From Streptomyces huasconensis (GTDB taxonomy: Bacteria > Actinomycetota > Actinomycetes > Streptomycetales > Streptomycetaceae), in NCBI GenBank assembly GCA_004010275.1, contig RBWT01000035.1:1-50928 (forward strand): DNA of 50,928 nucleotides, written 5' to 3'. The notes under the pieces are model-generated. The model saw only the letters and a list, made by a program, of their open reading frames with translations. It was not told the origin of the DNA and did not search any database. This document shows, one piece after another, positions 13,554-23,635 of this stretch; within the stretch, counting starts at the first letter, position 1; each line of letters opens with the position of its first letter. A program made the position numbers and the translations under genes.

Positions 13554-13898
13554 CTACCAGTCCATGCAGGTGGCCGGGACGTAACCCCTGATGTTGTAGT
13601 CATTCGGCATGACGTACAGCCACTTGTTGCTGCTCTTGCCGCACAGGCGGTACGACTGACCGGTGAAGGCGTGGCCGTCGTTGCAGACGAACGCCTTGCG
13701 GCCCTTGTTCACCTGGCCCACGGCGTAGCCGTTCACCTTCGCGGTGGTGCGGACCTTCACCGCCTGCTTGGCGGGGACGTTGGAGAGGCCGCGGGAGCAG
13801 TCCGGCCCCGCGGCGGCCGCGGTGCCCGTGGTGACGACGGTGCCGGTGAGCGCGATGGCGGAGACGGCGACGGCGGAGGCCAACAGCCTGAGCTTCAT
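13554..13898 (-). CDS. Small secreted SH3-like protein
   Basis: 114 residues. A Sec signal peptide (MKLRLLASAVAVSAIALTG, cleavage likely after TAAAA) precedes a mature domain of about 85 residues with four cysteines, likely two disulfides. The pattern AVKVRTTAKVNGYAVGQV ... KWLYVM ... IRGYVPATC resembles a bacterial SH3 domain, a fold often used to bind cell-wall peptides. No catalytic residues are evident. Probably extracellular. It is not clearly linked to the neighbouring TetR or PucR genes. Confidence 0.75.
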   Translation of the reverse strand: MKLRLLASAVAVSAIALTGTVVTTGTAAAAGPDCSRGLSNVPAKQAVKVRTTAKVNGYAVGQVNKGRKAFVCNDGHAFTGQSYRLCGKSSNKWLYVMPNDYNIRGYVPATCMDW

Positions 13899-13992
13899 GA
13901 GGTGTTCGTTCTCCCGAGTGGAGGATGCGTGTACGGACGGGGAAGACCGTACTCCGCCAAGATCACCGCGGCGGCGGTTCGTTACCCGCCCC

Positions 13993-15175
13993 TTACAGTC
14001 GTGACGACTTCAGGACCATGTGCAGCAGCAGCCGGTCCTCGCCCTCGTCCAGGTCGAGGCCCGTGAGCTGCTCCACGCGCGAGAGGCGGTAGTAGAGCGT
14101 CTGCCGGTGGATGCCCAACTCCGCCGCCGTGCGGCCCGCCTGGCCCGCGCAGTCGAGGAACACCTCGGCGGTGCGGGCCAGTTCGCGGTGGGCGGGGGCC
14201 AGCAGGCGGCGGACCGCCGGGTCGTGCGCGGCCTCCGGGGACAGCGCCGTCAGCAGCCGGTAGGGGCCCACGTCCGACCACTGCGCCACCGGCCCGAAGC
14301 GCCGCTCGGCGAGCGCCGCGCGCGCCGCCCCGGACGCCTCGCACCAGGCGGCGCCCAGATCCTCCAGGCCGTGCCGGGCCCCCGCGATCCCGGCGGCGCT
14401 GCCGACCGCGGCGCCCCCCGCCGTCCCCAGGAGGCGCGCGGCCGCGGTGTGCGCGGGGGAGAGCGCGTCGGCCGAGCGCAGCCGGACCAGCGCCGCCAGA
14501 CACTGGCCCGTCGTCCCCCACGGCACCGTGCAGATCGCCGCGGCGGACGGCACCGTACGGGCGGCGGGGGCGTTCTCCGGGTCGGCGGAGGGCCAGGGGG
14601 CCACGGCAGACCACCGCGTGCAGCCGCTCGGCGCCGGAGCCCAGGGCGGTGCGCAGGGACGCCACCGCCATGTCCCGCTGCCAGCCCCGCTCGGCGGTCA
14701 GCATGCGCGCGGAACTCCCGGGTCAGATCGGCGCCGGCCTGCGCCTCGTCGGCCAGCAGCGCGCCGATCCTTGCCGTCACCTCCATGGCGGCGCCCAGCT
14801 GCCGCTCGGTCGGGCCCGGCTCGTCGTCGAGCAGCACACTACGTACCCCAGGGCGAAGCCCCGATGGCGTACGGGCAGGCAGATCCGGCCGCGCAGGACG
14901 CCGGCCTCAGGGGTGGGCGGGATGCGGACCGGGCCCGTGGCACGGGTGATGCCGAAGCCCTCGAACCAGGCGCGGACCTCGGCCGTGGAGCGGCGCGTCA
15001 GGATCGAACGGGTGCGGACCGGGTCGAGGGCGGTCGCGTCGAAGCCGCTGTCCCCGTCCCCTCCGCCGTCGTGCGCGCCGAAGGCGATCAGCTCGAAATC
15101 CCGGTTCTCCAGGGTGGCGGGAGCGCCGAGCAGCGCCGAGATCTCATCGACCAGTTCTTGGTAGTCGCCCTTCAC
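13993..15175 (-). CDS. PucR-family regulator of proline use, three frameshifts
   Basis: Regulator with a C-terminal PucR-type helix-turn-helix ([20 protein letters not shown], followed by [19 protein letters not shown]). The N-terminus starts at 15175 ([17 protein letters not shown]). The reading frame changes near 14839, 14712 and 14607. Joining the segments gives one protein of about 390 residues without internal stops, which points to sequence errors rather than decay. It is divergent from the proline dehydrogenase gene, the position occupied by the proline-responsive regulator PutR in Streptomyces. I infer activation of proline catabolism. Confidence 0.75.
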
Positions 15176-15209
15176 GCCCCCATTCTCGCGCAGCCTCCCG
15201 CCTTCTTCA

Positions 15210-15251
15210 GACAGGTGTATGAGATCCAGGGCACGGATGCGTGACAGGTGT
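15210..15251. promoter_or_regulatory. Direct repeats in the proline-gene control region
   Basis: GACAGGTGT occurs at 15210-15218 and again at 15243-15251, 33 bases apart (about three helical turns), in the gap between the divergent PucR-type regulator and proline dehydrogenase. Candidate regulator binding sites. Confidence 0.4.
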
Positions 15252-15376
15252 CGATGGCTCGGGGTCGGGGTGATCCTTAGATTTCACGGTGGTTCTCCGT
15301 GCCGTACCGCCATGTCTCCTACCCGTAGGACTATGTCGGTAGGGCACTCGTTCTCGTACACCCGTGGAGGTGCCCC

Positions 15377-16303
15377 GTGCTGGGTCCCGTGATCCTCGCC
15401 GCGTCACGCAGCGACAAGATGCGCCGTTTCGTCTCGGCGGCCCCCGGCACCAAGCAGGTCGTGGCCCGGTTCATCGCCGGTGAGAGCGTCGACCAGGTCG
15501 TCCCGATCATCGTGGACGCCGCCGACAAGGGCCTTGAGGTCACCCTCGACGTGGTGGGCGAGGACATCACCACCGTCGAGCAGTCCCACGCGGCCCGCGA
15601 CGCCTACCTGGAGCTGATCGAACGCCTGAAGGACCTCGGCCTCGGCACCAAGGCCGAGATGTCCGTGAAGCTGTCGATGTTCGGCCAGGCGCTGGAGGGC
15701 GGCCACGAGCTGGCCCTCGCCAATGTCCGGCCCGTCGTCGAGGCCGCCGCCGCGATCGGCACCACGGTCACCCTGGACGCCGAGGACCACACCACCCTCG
15801 ACTCGATGTTCGCCATCCACGACGCGCTGCGCGAGGACTTCCCGCAGACCGGCTGCGTCATCCAGGCCTATCTCTTCCGCACCGAGGCCGACGCCCGCCG
15901 CCTCGCCGCGAACGGCAGCCGCGTGCGTATCGTGAAGGGGGCCTACAAAGAGCCCGCCGAGGTCGCGTACCAGAACAAGGCCGAGATCGACAAGGCGTAC
16001 GTCCGCATCCTGCGCATCCTGATGGAGGGCGAGGGCTACCCGATGATCGGGTCCCACGACCCGCGCCTGATCTCCATCGCACAGGAGCTCGCGCGGCGCG
16101 CGGGGCGCAAACTGGATGAGTACGAATTCCAGATGCTGTACGGCATCCGCAGCGACGAGCACCTGCGGCTGGCCGCCGAAGGCCACCGGATGCGCGTCTA
16201 CACGGCGTACGGCACCGACTGGTACGGCTACTTCATGCGCCGTCTCGCGGAGAAGCCGGCGAACCTGCTCTTCTTCGCCCGCTCCATCCTCACCAAGGAC
16301 TGA
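15377..16303 (+). CDS. putB: Proline dehydrogenase, monofunctional
   Basis: FAD-dependent oxidation of L-proline to 1-pyrroline-5-carboxylate, the first step of proline catabolism. 308 residues, the normal monofunctional actinobacterial size. It shows EMSVKLSMFG, the FAD-barrel region RIVKGAYKEPAE, GSHDPRLI and the substrate-binding tail EFQMLYGIR followed by RVYTAYGTDWYGYFMRRLAE. The GTG at 15377 follows GGAGGTG. The next enzyme of the pathway begins 52 bases downstream, so the two are an operon under the divergent regulator. Confidence 0.95.
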   Translation: MLGPVILAASRSDKMRRFVSAAPGTKQVVARFIAGESVDQVVPIIVDAADKGLEVTLDVVGEDITTVEQSHAARDAYLELIERLKDLGLGTKAEMSVKLSMFGQALEGGHELALANVRPVVEAAAAIGTTVTLDAEDHTTLDSMFAIHDALREDFPQTGCVIQAYLFRTEADARRLAANGSRVRIVKGAYKEPAEVAYQNKAEIDKAYVRILRILMEGEGYPMIGSHDPRLISIAQELARRAGRKLDEYEFQMLYGIRSDEHLRLAAEGHRMRVYTAYGTDWYGYFMRRLAEKPANLLFFARSILTKD

Positions 16304-16355
16304 ACCAAGGGCTGAGCTCCCACCCCCTCGACCCTCTTAAGGAGACACGGAACTC

Positions 16356-17987
16356 ATGGACGCTGTCACTCAGGTCCCCGCCCCGGTCAACGAGCCGGTG
16401 CACGGCTACGCCCCCGGTTCCCCGGAGCGCGCCCGCCTCGAGACCAAGCTCAAGGAGCTGGCCGAGAACCCCATCGAGCTGCCGATGACCATCGGCGGCG
16501 TCAAGCGCCTCGGCGGCGGCGAGCCCTTCCAGGTCGTGCAGCCGCACAACCACAAGTCCGTCATCGGCACCGGCCGCCACGCCACCCAGCAGGACGCCCA
16601 GGACGCGATCGACGCCGCCCTGGCCGCCGCCCCGGCGTGGCGCGCGATGTCCTTCGACGACCGCGCCGCGATCATCCTGCGCGCCGCCGAGCTGCTGTCC
16701 GGCCCCTGGCGCGAGACGCTGGCCGCCTCGACGATGCTCGGCCAGTCGAAGACCGCCCAGCAGGCGGAGATCGACACGCCCTGTGAGCTGGTCGACTTCT
16801 GGCGCTTCAACGTCAAGTACGCCCGTGACCTGCTCGCCGAGCAGCCGCCGGCGAACGCCCCCGGCGTGTGGAACCGTCTGGACCACCGCCCGCTCGAAGG
16901 CTTCGTCTACGCGATCACGCCGTTCAACTTCACGGCCATCGCGGGCAACCTCCCGACCGCCCCGGCCCTGATGGGCAACGTGGTCGTGTGGAAGCCGTCC
17001 CCGACGCAGACCCACGCCGCCGTGCTGCTCATGCAGCTCCTGGAGGAGGCCGGGCTGCCCAAGGGCGTCATCAACCTCGTCACCGGTGACGGCATCGCGG
17101 TCTCCGAGGTCGCCCTGCACCACCGCGACCTGGCCGGCATCCACTTCACCGGCTCGACCCCGACCTTCCAGCACCTGTGGAAGACGGTCGGCGAGAACAT
17201 CGCGAAGTACCGCACCTACCCGCGTCTGGTCGGCGAGACCGGCGGCAAGGACTTCGTGGTCGCGCACCCGAGCGCCGACCGCGCCATCCTGAAGACCGCG
17301 CTGACCCGTGGCGCCTTCGAGTTCCAGGGCCAGAAGTGCTCCGCGACCTCGCGCGCGTACATCCCGGCCTCGATCTGGAACTCCGGCTTCAAGGAGGAGT
17401 TCGCGGCGGAGGTCGACGGCATCAAGATGGGTGACGTCACCGACCTGACGAACTTCATCGGCGCCGTCATCGACGAGCGCGCGTTCGCCAAGAACAAGGC
17501 GGCCATCGACCGCGCCAAGGCGGACGACACCTGCACGATCGTCGCGGGCGGCACCTACGACGACTCGGTCGGCTACTTCGTGCGCCCGACCGTCGTGAAG
17601 TGCACGAACCCGGCCAACGAGGTCTTCACGACCGAGTACTTCGGCCCGTTCCTCGCCGTCCACGTCTACGAGGACGAGAAGTACGACGAGATGCTGGCCC
17701 AGATGGAGTCGGTCTCGGACTACGCGCTCACCGGCTCGGTCATCGCGAGTGACCGCGCGGCGGCCGCGTACACGATGGACAAGCTCCGCTACGCCGCGGG
17801 CAACTTCTACATCAACGACAAGTCGACCGGCGCCGTCGTCGGCCAGCAGCCCTTCGGCGGCGGCCGTGGCTCCGGCACCAACGACAAGGCGGGCGCCCCG
17901 CAGAACCTCCAGCGGTGGACGCTGACGCGCGCCATCAAGGAGACGCTGGTCCCGCCGACCGAGTACGGCTACCCGCACATGGGCTGA
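16356..17987 (+). CDS. pruA: L-glutamate gamma-semialdehyde (P5C) dehydrogenase
   Basis: NAD-dependent oxidation of glutamate semialdehyde to glutamate, the second and last step of proline catabolism. 543 residues, normal for this subfamily. An aldehyde-dehydrogenase fold shows the catalytic Glu (LVGETGGKDF, near residue 293), the catalytic Cys (FEFQGQKCSATSR, near 328) and NDKSTGAVVGQQPFGG near the C-terminus. TAAGGAG lies ahead of the ATG. It is co-transcribed with proline dehydrogenase, and a strong hairpin terminator follows. Confidence 0.96.
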   Translation: MDAVTQVPAPVNEPVHGYAPGSPERARLETKLKELAENPIELPMTIGGVKRLGGGEPFQVVQPHNHKSVIGTGRHATQQDAQDAIDAALAAAPAWRAMSFDDRAAIILRAAELLSGPWRETLAASTMLGQSKTAQQAEIDTPCELVDFWRFNVKYARDLLAEQPPANAPGVWNRLDHRPLEGFVYAITPFNFTAIAGNLPTAPALMGNVVVWKPSPTQTHAAVLLMQLLEEAGLPKGVINLVTGDGIAVSEVALHHRDLAGIHFTGSTPTFQHLWKTVGENIAKYRTYPRLVGETGGKDFVVAHPSADRAILKTALTRGAFEFQGQKCSATSRAYIPASIWNSGFKEEFAAEVDGIKMGDVTDLTNFIGAVIDERAFAKNKAAIDRAKADDTCTIVAGGTYDDSVGYFVRPTVVKCTNPANEVFTTEYFGPFLAVHVYEDEKYDEMLAQMESVSDYALTGSVIASDRAAAAYTMDKLRYAAGNFYINDKSTGAVVGQQPFGGGRGSGTNDKAGAPQNLQRWTLTRAIKETLVPPTEYGYPHMG

Positions 17988-18023
17988 CGCCCCTGCCGGG
18001 CCCCTGCGGCCCGCCCCTGAACC

Positions 18024-18067
18024 CCGCCTCCGATCCGGGCCCCACCCCGATCGGAGGCGGTGTGTTT
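18024..18067. terminator. Terminator between proline operon and beta-lactamase
   Basis: CCGCCTCCGATC (18024-18035) pairs perfectly over 12 bases with GATCGGAGGCGG (18049-18060). The loop is 13 bases and TGTGTTTT follows. It lies between convergent genes and may serve both directions. Confidence 0.8.
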
Positions 18068-18078
18068 TCCCGGCCCCG

Positions 18079-18983
18079 TCAGGTCAGGGCGTCGACGGCG
18101 ATGCGGGTCATGTCGGCGCGACGCGGTCCTCGCCGGGGGTGTCCGGGTCCAGGCGCGTGGTGTACACGGAGATGACGAGGGGCGCGCCGCCGCCCTTCGG
18201 GGGCCAGGCCACGGCGACGTCGTTGACACCGCCGTACGCGGGCGAGCCGGTCTTGTCGCCGACCCGCCAGCCCTCGGGCAGCCCGGCCCTGATCCGCGCG
18301 TCGCCGGTGGTGTTCTCGACGAGCCAGCGGGTGAGCTGGCCGCGGTCGAGCGGGTGCAGGGCGTCGCCGAGGACGAGCTTGCGCAGGTTCGCGGTCATGG
18401 CGGCCGGGGTCGTCGTGTCGCGGCGGTCGCCGGGGATGTTGGTGTTCAGGTCGGTCTCCCACCGGTCGAGGCGGGTGTGGGGGTCACCGAGCGAGCGGGC
18501 GAACTCGGTGATGCCGGCCGGGCCGCCGATGCGCCGCATCAGCAGGTTGCCGGCCGCGTTGTCGCTGTACGTGATGGTCGCGTCGCACAACTCCCGTACG
18601 GTCATGCCGGTTTCGAGGTGCATCTCGCACCGCGGCGAGTACGTGACCAGGTCCTCCCGCCCGTACCGGATCAGTACGTCGAGCAGCCCGGGCTCCTGCT
18701 CGCGCGCCCGGCGCAGGATCGCGGCGGCGGCCAGGACCTTGAACGTCGAGGCGATGGCGAAGCGTTCGTCCGCGCGGTGGCCGAGGGTGGCGCCGGTACC
18801 GGTGTTCAGGGCGTGCAGACCGATGCGGCCCGGATACCCCTTCTCCAGCTCGCGCAGCTGCCGCCGGGCATCGGCGAAGGGCGCCGCGGCGTGCGCGGCG
18901 TGCGCGGTGCCGGGCACGGACAGGAGGACGGGGGTGATGGCGGCGGCGCCAAGGAGCGTTCTGCGGGAGGGAGTTGCGTTCAT
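18079..18983 (-). CDS. Class A beta-lactamase, 3' frameshift
   Basis: Secreted serine hydrolase that opens the beta-lactam ring. The signal peptide has a twin-arginine-like start (MNATPSRRTLLGAAAITPVL). Active-site motifs are all present: STFK with the catalytic Ser and Lys, SDN (TYSDNAAGN), the omega-loop Glu (RWETDLN) and KTG (VGDKTGSPAYG). The raw frame ends early at 18108 with EDRVAPT. One missing G at about 18113 would instead give ...DMTRIAVDALT ending at 18079, the normal family ending, so I use that end. No adjacent regulator. Confidence 0.9.
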
Positions 18984-19206
18984 GATCCAGACGGTACCTG
19001 GGCGGTGCGCGGGCCGGGTACGGAAGCCGTACAGCCGGTGCTCCTCCTCGGAATCCTGCTCGGGCTGCTCCAGGCAGTGATGAGCACCGCGGCGCTGCCC
19101 CTGGGCGGACCGCGGCCGCCGGAGGGGCAGGGCTGATCGCAGTACGCCCGGGGGCCGGTGGCCGCGGTGGCCGCGTGCAGGGCCGTGCTGCGCCGGCCGT
19201 GTCCGC

Positions 19207-19914
19207 TCAGACCTCCACGAGGACCTGATCGAGGGACTTGCGCACCAGGTCGGGGACCTGGCAGTCCGGTGCCGGGTATCCGACGGGGATCACCGCGAAC
19301 GCCTTCTCGTTCTCGGGGCGGCCGAGCACCTGTGAGAGGAACCGCATCGGGCTCGGCGTGTGGATCAGCGCGGCGAGGCCCGACAGGTGCAGGGCGGACA
19401 GCAGCATTCCGACCGCGATGCCGACCGACTCGTCGACGTAGTAGTGCTTGTGCTTGGTGCCGTCCTCGCCCAGCCAGTACCGCTGCTGGAAGACGACGAT
19501 CAGGGCGGGCGCGTCCGTCAGGTGCGGCTTCACCTCGTCCGTGCCGAGGGGGCGCAGGGCCGCCAGCCACTCCTCGCCGAGCCGCCCGTCGTACGAGATC
19601 TGCTCCTCGTGCTCGGCGGCCTCGCGGATGCGGCGGCGGATCTCCGGGTCCTGGACGAGGACGAACGTCCACGGCTGCTGGTGCGCGCCGGACGGTGCCG
19701 TCGCCGCGCACGCGATGGCGTCCCGGATCACCTGCGCGGGCACCGGGTCCGGGGCGAACTGCCGCACCGTGCGCCGCTCCCGCATCCGCGCCCGCAACTC
19801 GGCGGCCCGCGCCAGGGACTGGTCCTCGGGCATGCGCTCGGGCCGGTACGGCACGGAGCGGTAGGGCTCGCCATGGATGGGGGTCCACTGTTGTTCCTGC
19901 TCGGTCTCAGGCAT
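19207..19914 (-). CDS. Nitroreductase-family flavoprotein
   Basis: 235-residue FMN-dependent oxidoreductase. The N-terminal FMN-binding signature is ERRTVRQFAPDPVP (residues about 47-60), then ATAPSGAHQQPWTFV. The C-terminal VGIAVGMLLSALHLSGLAALIHTPSP and RPENEKAFAVIPVGYPA complete the fold. The arrangement resembles the iodotyrosine-deiodinase-like branch of the superfamily, but the substrate cannot be inferred. It is alone. A fragment of a LysR-type regulator lies directly upstream in the opposite direction and may once have controlled it. Confidence 0.88.
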   Translation of the reverse strand: MPETEQEQQWTPIHGEPYRSVPYRPERMPEDQSLARAAELRARMRERRTVRQFAPDPVPAQVIRDAIACAATAPSGAHQQPWTFVLVQDPEIRRRIREAAEHEEQISYDGRLGEEWLAALRPLGTDEVKPHLTDAPALIVVFQQRYWLGEDGTKHKHYYVDESVGIAVGMLLSALHLSGLAALIHTPSPMRFLSQVLGRPENEKAFAVIPVGYPAPDCQVPDLVRKSLDQVLVEV

Positions 19915-19999
19915 GCCTCCGATTCTGCTGCGGGCAACGCCTCCGCGCCATGGTGCAGACCAATCGGAACGGGCTGAGTACGGTGGGATTTCGGGCTCG

Positions 20000-20398
20000 A
20001 TACGGCGCCACCCCGACCCGCGCTCCCTGCCGCTGGTGGACTGGCACGAGAACTGCGGCTCCTACACGCGCGCGTGGTGGGTCCGGCAGGACTGGATACC
20101 CCGGGCGACCGTCCTGACCGAGGACGACGGGGCGGTGCTTTCGATGGTGGGCAACGGCCACGGCATGGCGATCATGCCCGCCCTCTCGCTGACCGGAGCG
20201 CCCGACTCCGTGGATGTCGCCGACCTGGGAGCGGACCGCCCGACGCGCTCCGTCGGCTACGTCACCACCCCTGAGCTGGCCTCTTCCCTCGCCGTACGGG
20301 CGCTGATCCGCGAGCTGCGGGCGGCACGCGCGGGAAGCCCGTCTCAGATAGTAGGAAGTCCGAGTAATTGTGGAGACAGACGCTCCGCCCTGCCTTAG
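20000..20398 (+). pseudogene. LysR-type regulator, C-terminal remnant
   Basis: Only the effector-binding half remains: LVDWHENCGSYTRAWW, then VLTEDDGAVLSMVGNGHGMAIMP and a C-terminal SSLAVRALIRELRAA. This matches the end of LysR substrate-binding domains. No helix-turn-helix or N-terminal half is found upstream, where the nitroreductase gene begins at once on the other strand. Unlike most broken genes in this window it cannot be repaired by one base, so this looks like a true deletion remnant. Confidence 0.65.
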
Positions 20399-20577
20399 CG
20401 TTGGAGGAGCCGAACGTCTCGCTCGATCAAGCGAATGGCGGTCGTGAGCCGGAGCCCCGCGCAGGCGAACCCTGCCGCTCCGCAGCTCCCCGTCGCTTGG
20501 GGGTCCCCTCACGCCCATTAGGCAGTGGGGGAGTCTCGACAATCACCCTTTCCTTTGCTTCAAGGAGTGGATCTCCC

Positions 20578-20715
20578 ATGGCCGAGACGACCGTCCGCCG
20601 CGTCCGTCACACCTCCCGCAAGAGCGACTCCGAGCGCACCGAGCGCAAGAACGCCGCCCTGGCCCTCCAGCGCGCCCTGGACCGCAGGGACAACGGCGGG
20701 GAGACGGGTCACTGA
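20578..20715 (+). CDS. Small basic protein of unknown function, 45 aa
   Basis: A strongly charged, probably helical peptide (MAETTVRRVRHTSRKSDSER... ending DRRDNGGETGH). A good AAGGAG ribosome site lies 11 bases ahead of the ATG, and the upstream gap of nearly 180 bases could hold a promoter. The basic N-terminus and Arg/Lys-rich helix would suit nucleic-acid binding, but no family function is known to me. Its stop overlaps the stop of the convergent metallophosphatase by seven bases. Confidence 0.75.
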   Translation: MAETTVRRVRHTSRKSDSERTERKNAALALQRALDRRDNGGETGH

Positions 20716-22331
20716 GACCCGCGCACCCCGCGTGCCCCGCGCACGACCTCGAAGTGGTCGACGCGCTCGCCGTTCTCGGCGAGCGCGGAGACGACAGCTT
20801 CGGGTGCGCGCCCGGCGTCACCTCCACCGCGAGGAACGAGAAACCGGTGTAGCGCACCCGTGACCACGCGGCCTTCTCGGGGTCGGACCGCCGTGCCTTC
20901 GTCCAGTGGAAGGTCGCGATCTCGTCGCGGTCGTGGACGTGGCCCTCGTAGCTGTCCCGCACCCCGGGGCCGAATTCGTAGAGGTCCTTGCCCGCGCCGC
21001 CCGCGGTGACGTACACGATGCCGTCGCGCGTCGGATCGGTCGACGCGCCGACCGGCACGGGCCTGCCGACCTCGCCGCCCTTGATGGCGTCGGTGCGTTC
21101 GTAGACGTGGTTGTGGCCGTTGACCACCAGGTCCACCTGGTGCTTGGTGAACAGCGGCAGCCACGCGTCGCGCACCCCGCCGTCGGAGGCGTGCCGCGAC
21201 GTCGAGTAGGCGCAGTGGTGGAAGAAGACGACGACGAAGTCCACGTCCTCGTCCGCCCGCAGCTCGCCCAGCCGCCGGTCAAGCCAGGCGGTCTGCTTCC
21301 CGTCGGTGTAGCCCGGTTGGCGGGGATCTCGTACGAGACGTCGTTGGCGTCCAGCGCGACGACGCCGACATTGCCGTACGTGAAGGAGTAGACGCCCGGC
21401 GCGCGGCGCGGGTCGAAGCCGTTCTCAGGGAGCGACCAGCGCGCGGACTGCCCGCCGTAGCCGTTCGGCGAGTACCACGCCTCCATGTCGTGGTTGCCGG
21501 TCGTCACCATCCACGGCACCGACTTCGCGACGGACTCCGTCTGCGCGAGGAAGGTGTCCCACACCCGCGCGTCATACGTGTCCGAGTCCTCGCCGTGCCC
21601 GGTGGTGTCCGCGTAGCAGAGGTCGCCCGCGTGGAGGTGGAAGGACGGGTTCTGGCCCAGGATCAGCTGGTCGTTGGCGAGGGCGTGATAACTGACGCCC
21701 TGGTCGCCGAAGGCCGTGAAGACGAACTTCTCCGCCCGCGCGGGCGCCGTCCTGAACGAGCCGAGGGTCGCCATCCGTTCGGGCGAAGCCGGGTCGAAGC
21801 CGTCGTGGCCGACGCCGTAGTAGTACGTCGTGCCGGGCTCCAGGCCGTCGAGCGCCGCGTGCAGGTAGTACTGCTCCACGGCCGGTAGCTTCTTCGAGAG
21901 GGACGGCGTGTGCAGGTCGCGCACCTCCGCCTCGATCTTCCGGCTCAGCTCCCACGGCTTCGGCCCCACCCGGAGGTAGGGGGCCTTGACCGGCAGCGGC
22001 ACCTGCCAGGAGATCCGCATCTGGGACCTCGGGTCGGCCCCGAAGGCCAGATGCCGGCCGAAGGGCGCGACCAGCCCGCCGTCGACCCGCACCGGGGCGG
22101 CCGGGGCGCTCGACGTGTGCGCGGCCGGCACGCCCTCGCCGTACGCGGTGCTCGACTGCCCGTGAGCAGGCCGGCGCCGGCCACCGTCCCCGCGGCCGCG
22201 AACGAACGGGCGAGCACCTTGCGCCGGGAGAGCTTCGCGCGCAGGTACTCGTGCTGCTCCGGCATGCTCATCCGGGCCGCGAGCCGCTCCGGAACGCCGA
22301 GGTTCGGAATGCCGAGGTTGGGTGTGTCCAT
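20709..22331 (-). CDS. TAT-exported calcineurin-like metallophosphatase, three frameshifts
   Basis: Secreted phosphoesterase resembling purple acid phosphatases. The N-terminus at 22331 (MDTPNLGIPNL...) is followed by a twin-arginine signal (LSRRKVLARSF). A fibronectin-like domain then leads to the metal site: FTAFGDQG, HAGDLCYADTTG, TTGNHDMEAW, FFHHCAYS and NGHNHVYER. The frame breaks near 22161, 21316 and 20808. The first two are each explained by one missing G in a G run (for example GGGCAGTCG for GGGGCAGTCG). Rejoined, the protein is about 540 residues and ends EVVRGARGVRGSQ. Probably intact in the organism; its substrate is unknown, phosphate scavenging being plausible. Confidence 0.8.
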
Positions 22332-22401
22332 GGCAGGGAACTTCCCAGCGCTGCCCAACTCCCGTCACACGTCAGGGTGAACAGAACCTGTCTGCCGGGC
22401 A

Positions 22402-22471
22402 GCTGTCCGCATGCCGGACAGCGCATGTCATCCCCTGGGACGAAGAGTAGGCTGCCCGCATGTCGGACAGC
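22402..22471. promoter_or_regulatory. Inverted and direct repeats at the leuB start
   Basis: GCTGTCCG (22402-22409) and CGGACAGC (22415-22422) form a perfect palindrome with a five-base centre. The 15-mer CGCATGCCGGACAGC (22408-22422) recurs with one mismatch at 22457-22471, spanning the leuB start codon. A protein bound at both sites would cover the promoter and the translation start. Confidence 0.5.
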
Positions 22472-23509
22472 TCTCGCATCCTCAATCTCGCAGTGATCCC
22501 CGGTGACGGCATCGGCCCGGAGGTCGTGGCCCAGGGGCTCAAGGTCCTCGGCGCCGTCCTCCCGCCGGATGTGAAGCTGGAGACCACGGAGTACGACTTC
22601 GGCGCCCAGCGGTACCACGCCACCGGTGAGACCCTCACCGACGCCGACGTCGAAGCCCTCAAGCGGCACGACGCGATCCTCCTCGGCGCGATCGGCGACC
22701 CCTCGGTCCCGTCCGGCGTCCTGGAGCGCGGCTTCCTGCTGAAGCTCCGCTTCCTCTTCGACCACCACGTGAACCTGCGGCCCTCGAAGCTGCTCCCGGG
22801 CGTCGCGACCCCGCTCAAGGGCCAGCCCGAGATCGACTTCATCGTCGTACGCGAGGGCACCGAGGGCCCCTACACCGGTAACGGCGGGTCGATCCGCACC
22901 GGGACGCCGCACGAGGTCGCCACCGAGGTCTCCGTCAACACCGCCTTCGGTGTCGAGCGCGTGGTCCGCGACGCCTTCGCCCGCGCGCAGGCCCGCCCGC
23001 GCAAGAAGCTGACGCTGGTCCACAAGAACAACGTCCTCGCCTACGCCGGTCACCTCTGGACGAACGTCTTCAACAAGGTGGCCAAGGAGTTCCCCGAGGT
23101 CACCACCGACTACATCCATGTCGACGCCGCGACGATTTACCTCGTCACCGACCCCGGCCGCTTCGACGTGATCGTCACCGACAACCTCTTCGGCGACATC
23201 ATCACCGACCTCGCCGCGGCCGTCTCCGGCGGCATCGGCGTCGCGGCCTCCGGCAACATCAACCCGGACCGCGAGTTCCCGTCCATGTTCGAGCCCGTGC
23301 ACGGCTCGGCGCCGGACATCGCGGGCCAGGGCAAGGCCGACCCCACGGCCACCGTCCTCTCCGTCGCCCTCCTGCTGCGCCACCTCGGGTACGAGCCCGA
23401 GGCCGCCCGCATCGAGGCCGCCGTCTCCGCCGACCTCGCGGAGCGCGGGGAGAGCGTGCGCACCACCGAGCAGATCGGCGACGCGCTCGCCGTACGAGTA
23501 GCGGGCTGA
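22460..23509 (+). CDS. leuB: 3-isopropylmalate dehydrogenase
   Basis: NAD-dependent oxidative decarboxylation of 3-isopropylmalate in leucine synthesis. 349 residues. It begins with [18 protein letters not shown] and has [35 protein letters not shown], the metal-binding [14 protein letters not shown] and [18 protein letters not shown], all in family order. The ATG at 22460 lacks a good Shine-Dalgarno sequence and lies inside the second copy of a repeat. It is followed by its own terminator and then by ilvE, the last gene of the same pathway. Confidence 0.96.
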   Translation: MSDSSRILNLAVIPGDGIGPEVVAQGLKVLGAVLPPDVKLETTEYDFGAQRYHATGETLTDADVEALKRHDAILLGAIGDPSVPSGVLERGFLLKLRFLFDHHVNLRPSKLLPGVATPLKGQPEIDFIVVREGTEGPYTGNGGSIRTGTPHEVATEVSVNTAFGVERVVRDAFARAQARPRKKLTLVHKNNVLAYAGHLWTNVFNKVAKEFPEVTTDYIHVDAATIYLVTDPGRFDVIVTDNLFGDIITDLAAAVSGGIGVAASGNINPDREFPSMFEPVHGSAPDIAGQGKADPTATVLSVALLLRHLGYEPEAARIEAAVSADLAERGESVRTTEQIGDALAVRVAG

Positions 23510-23535
23510 CCCGGCGGCTCGAAGACCTCACACAG

Positions 23536-23571
23536 AAGCCGCCGGGCCCCACAGGGCACCCGGCGGCTTTT
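23536..23571 (+). terminator. leuB terminator
   Basis: AAGCCGCCGGG (23536-23546) pairs perfectly with CCCGGCGGCTT (23559-23569), then a short T run. It separates leuB from ilvE transcription. Confidence 0.85.
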
Positions 23572-23635
23572 CGTATGCGACCCCGGGTGTCACCATCGAT
23601 CCCCGGGCCGCACCCATGCCGTTTCCTCCTCGGGA

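Noticed and set aside
18984..19206. A short hydrophobic frame (VLLLGILLGLLQAVMS, about 19030-19136)
   Set aside because: No ribosome site and too short to assign; possibly a remnant or chance.
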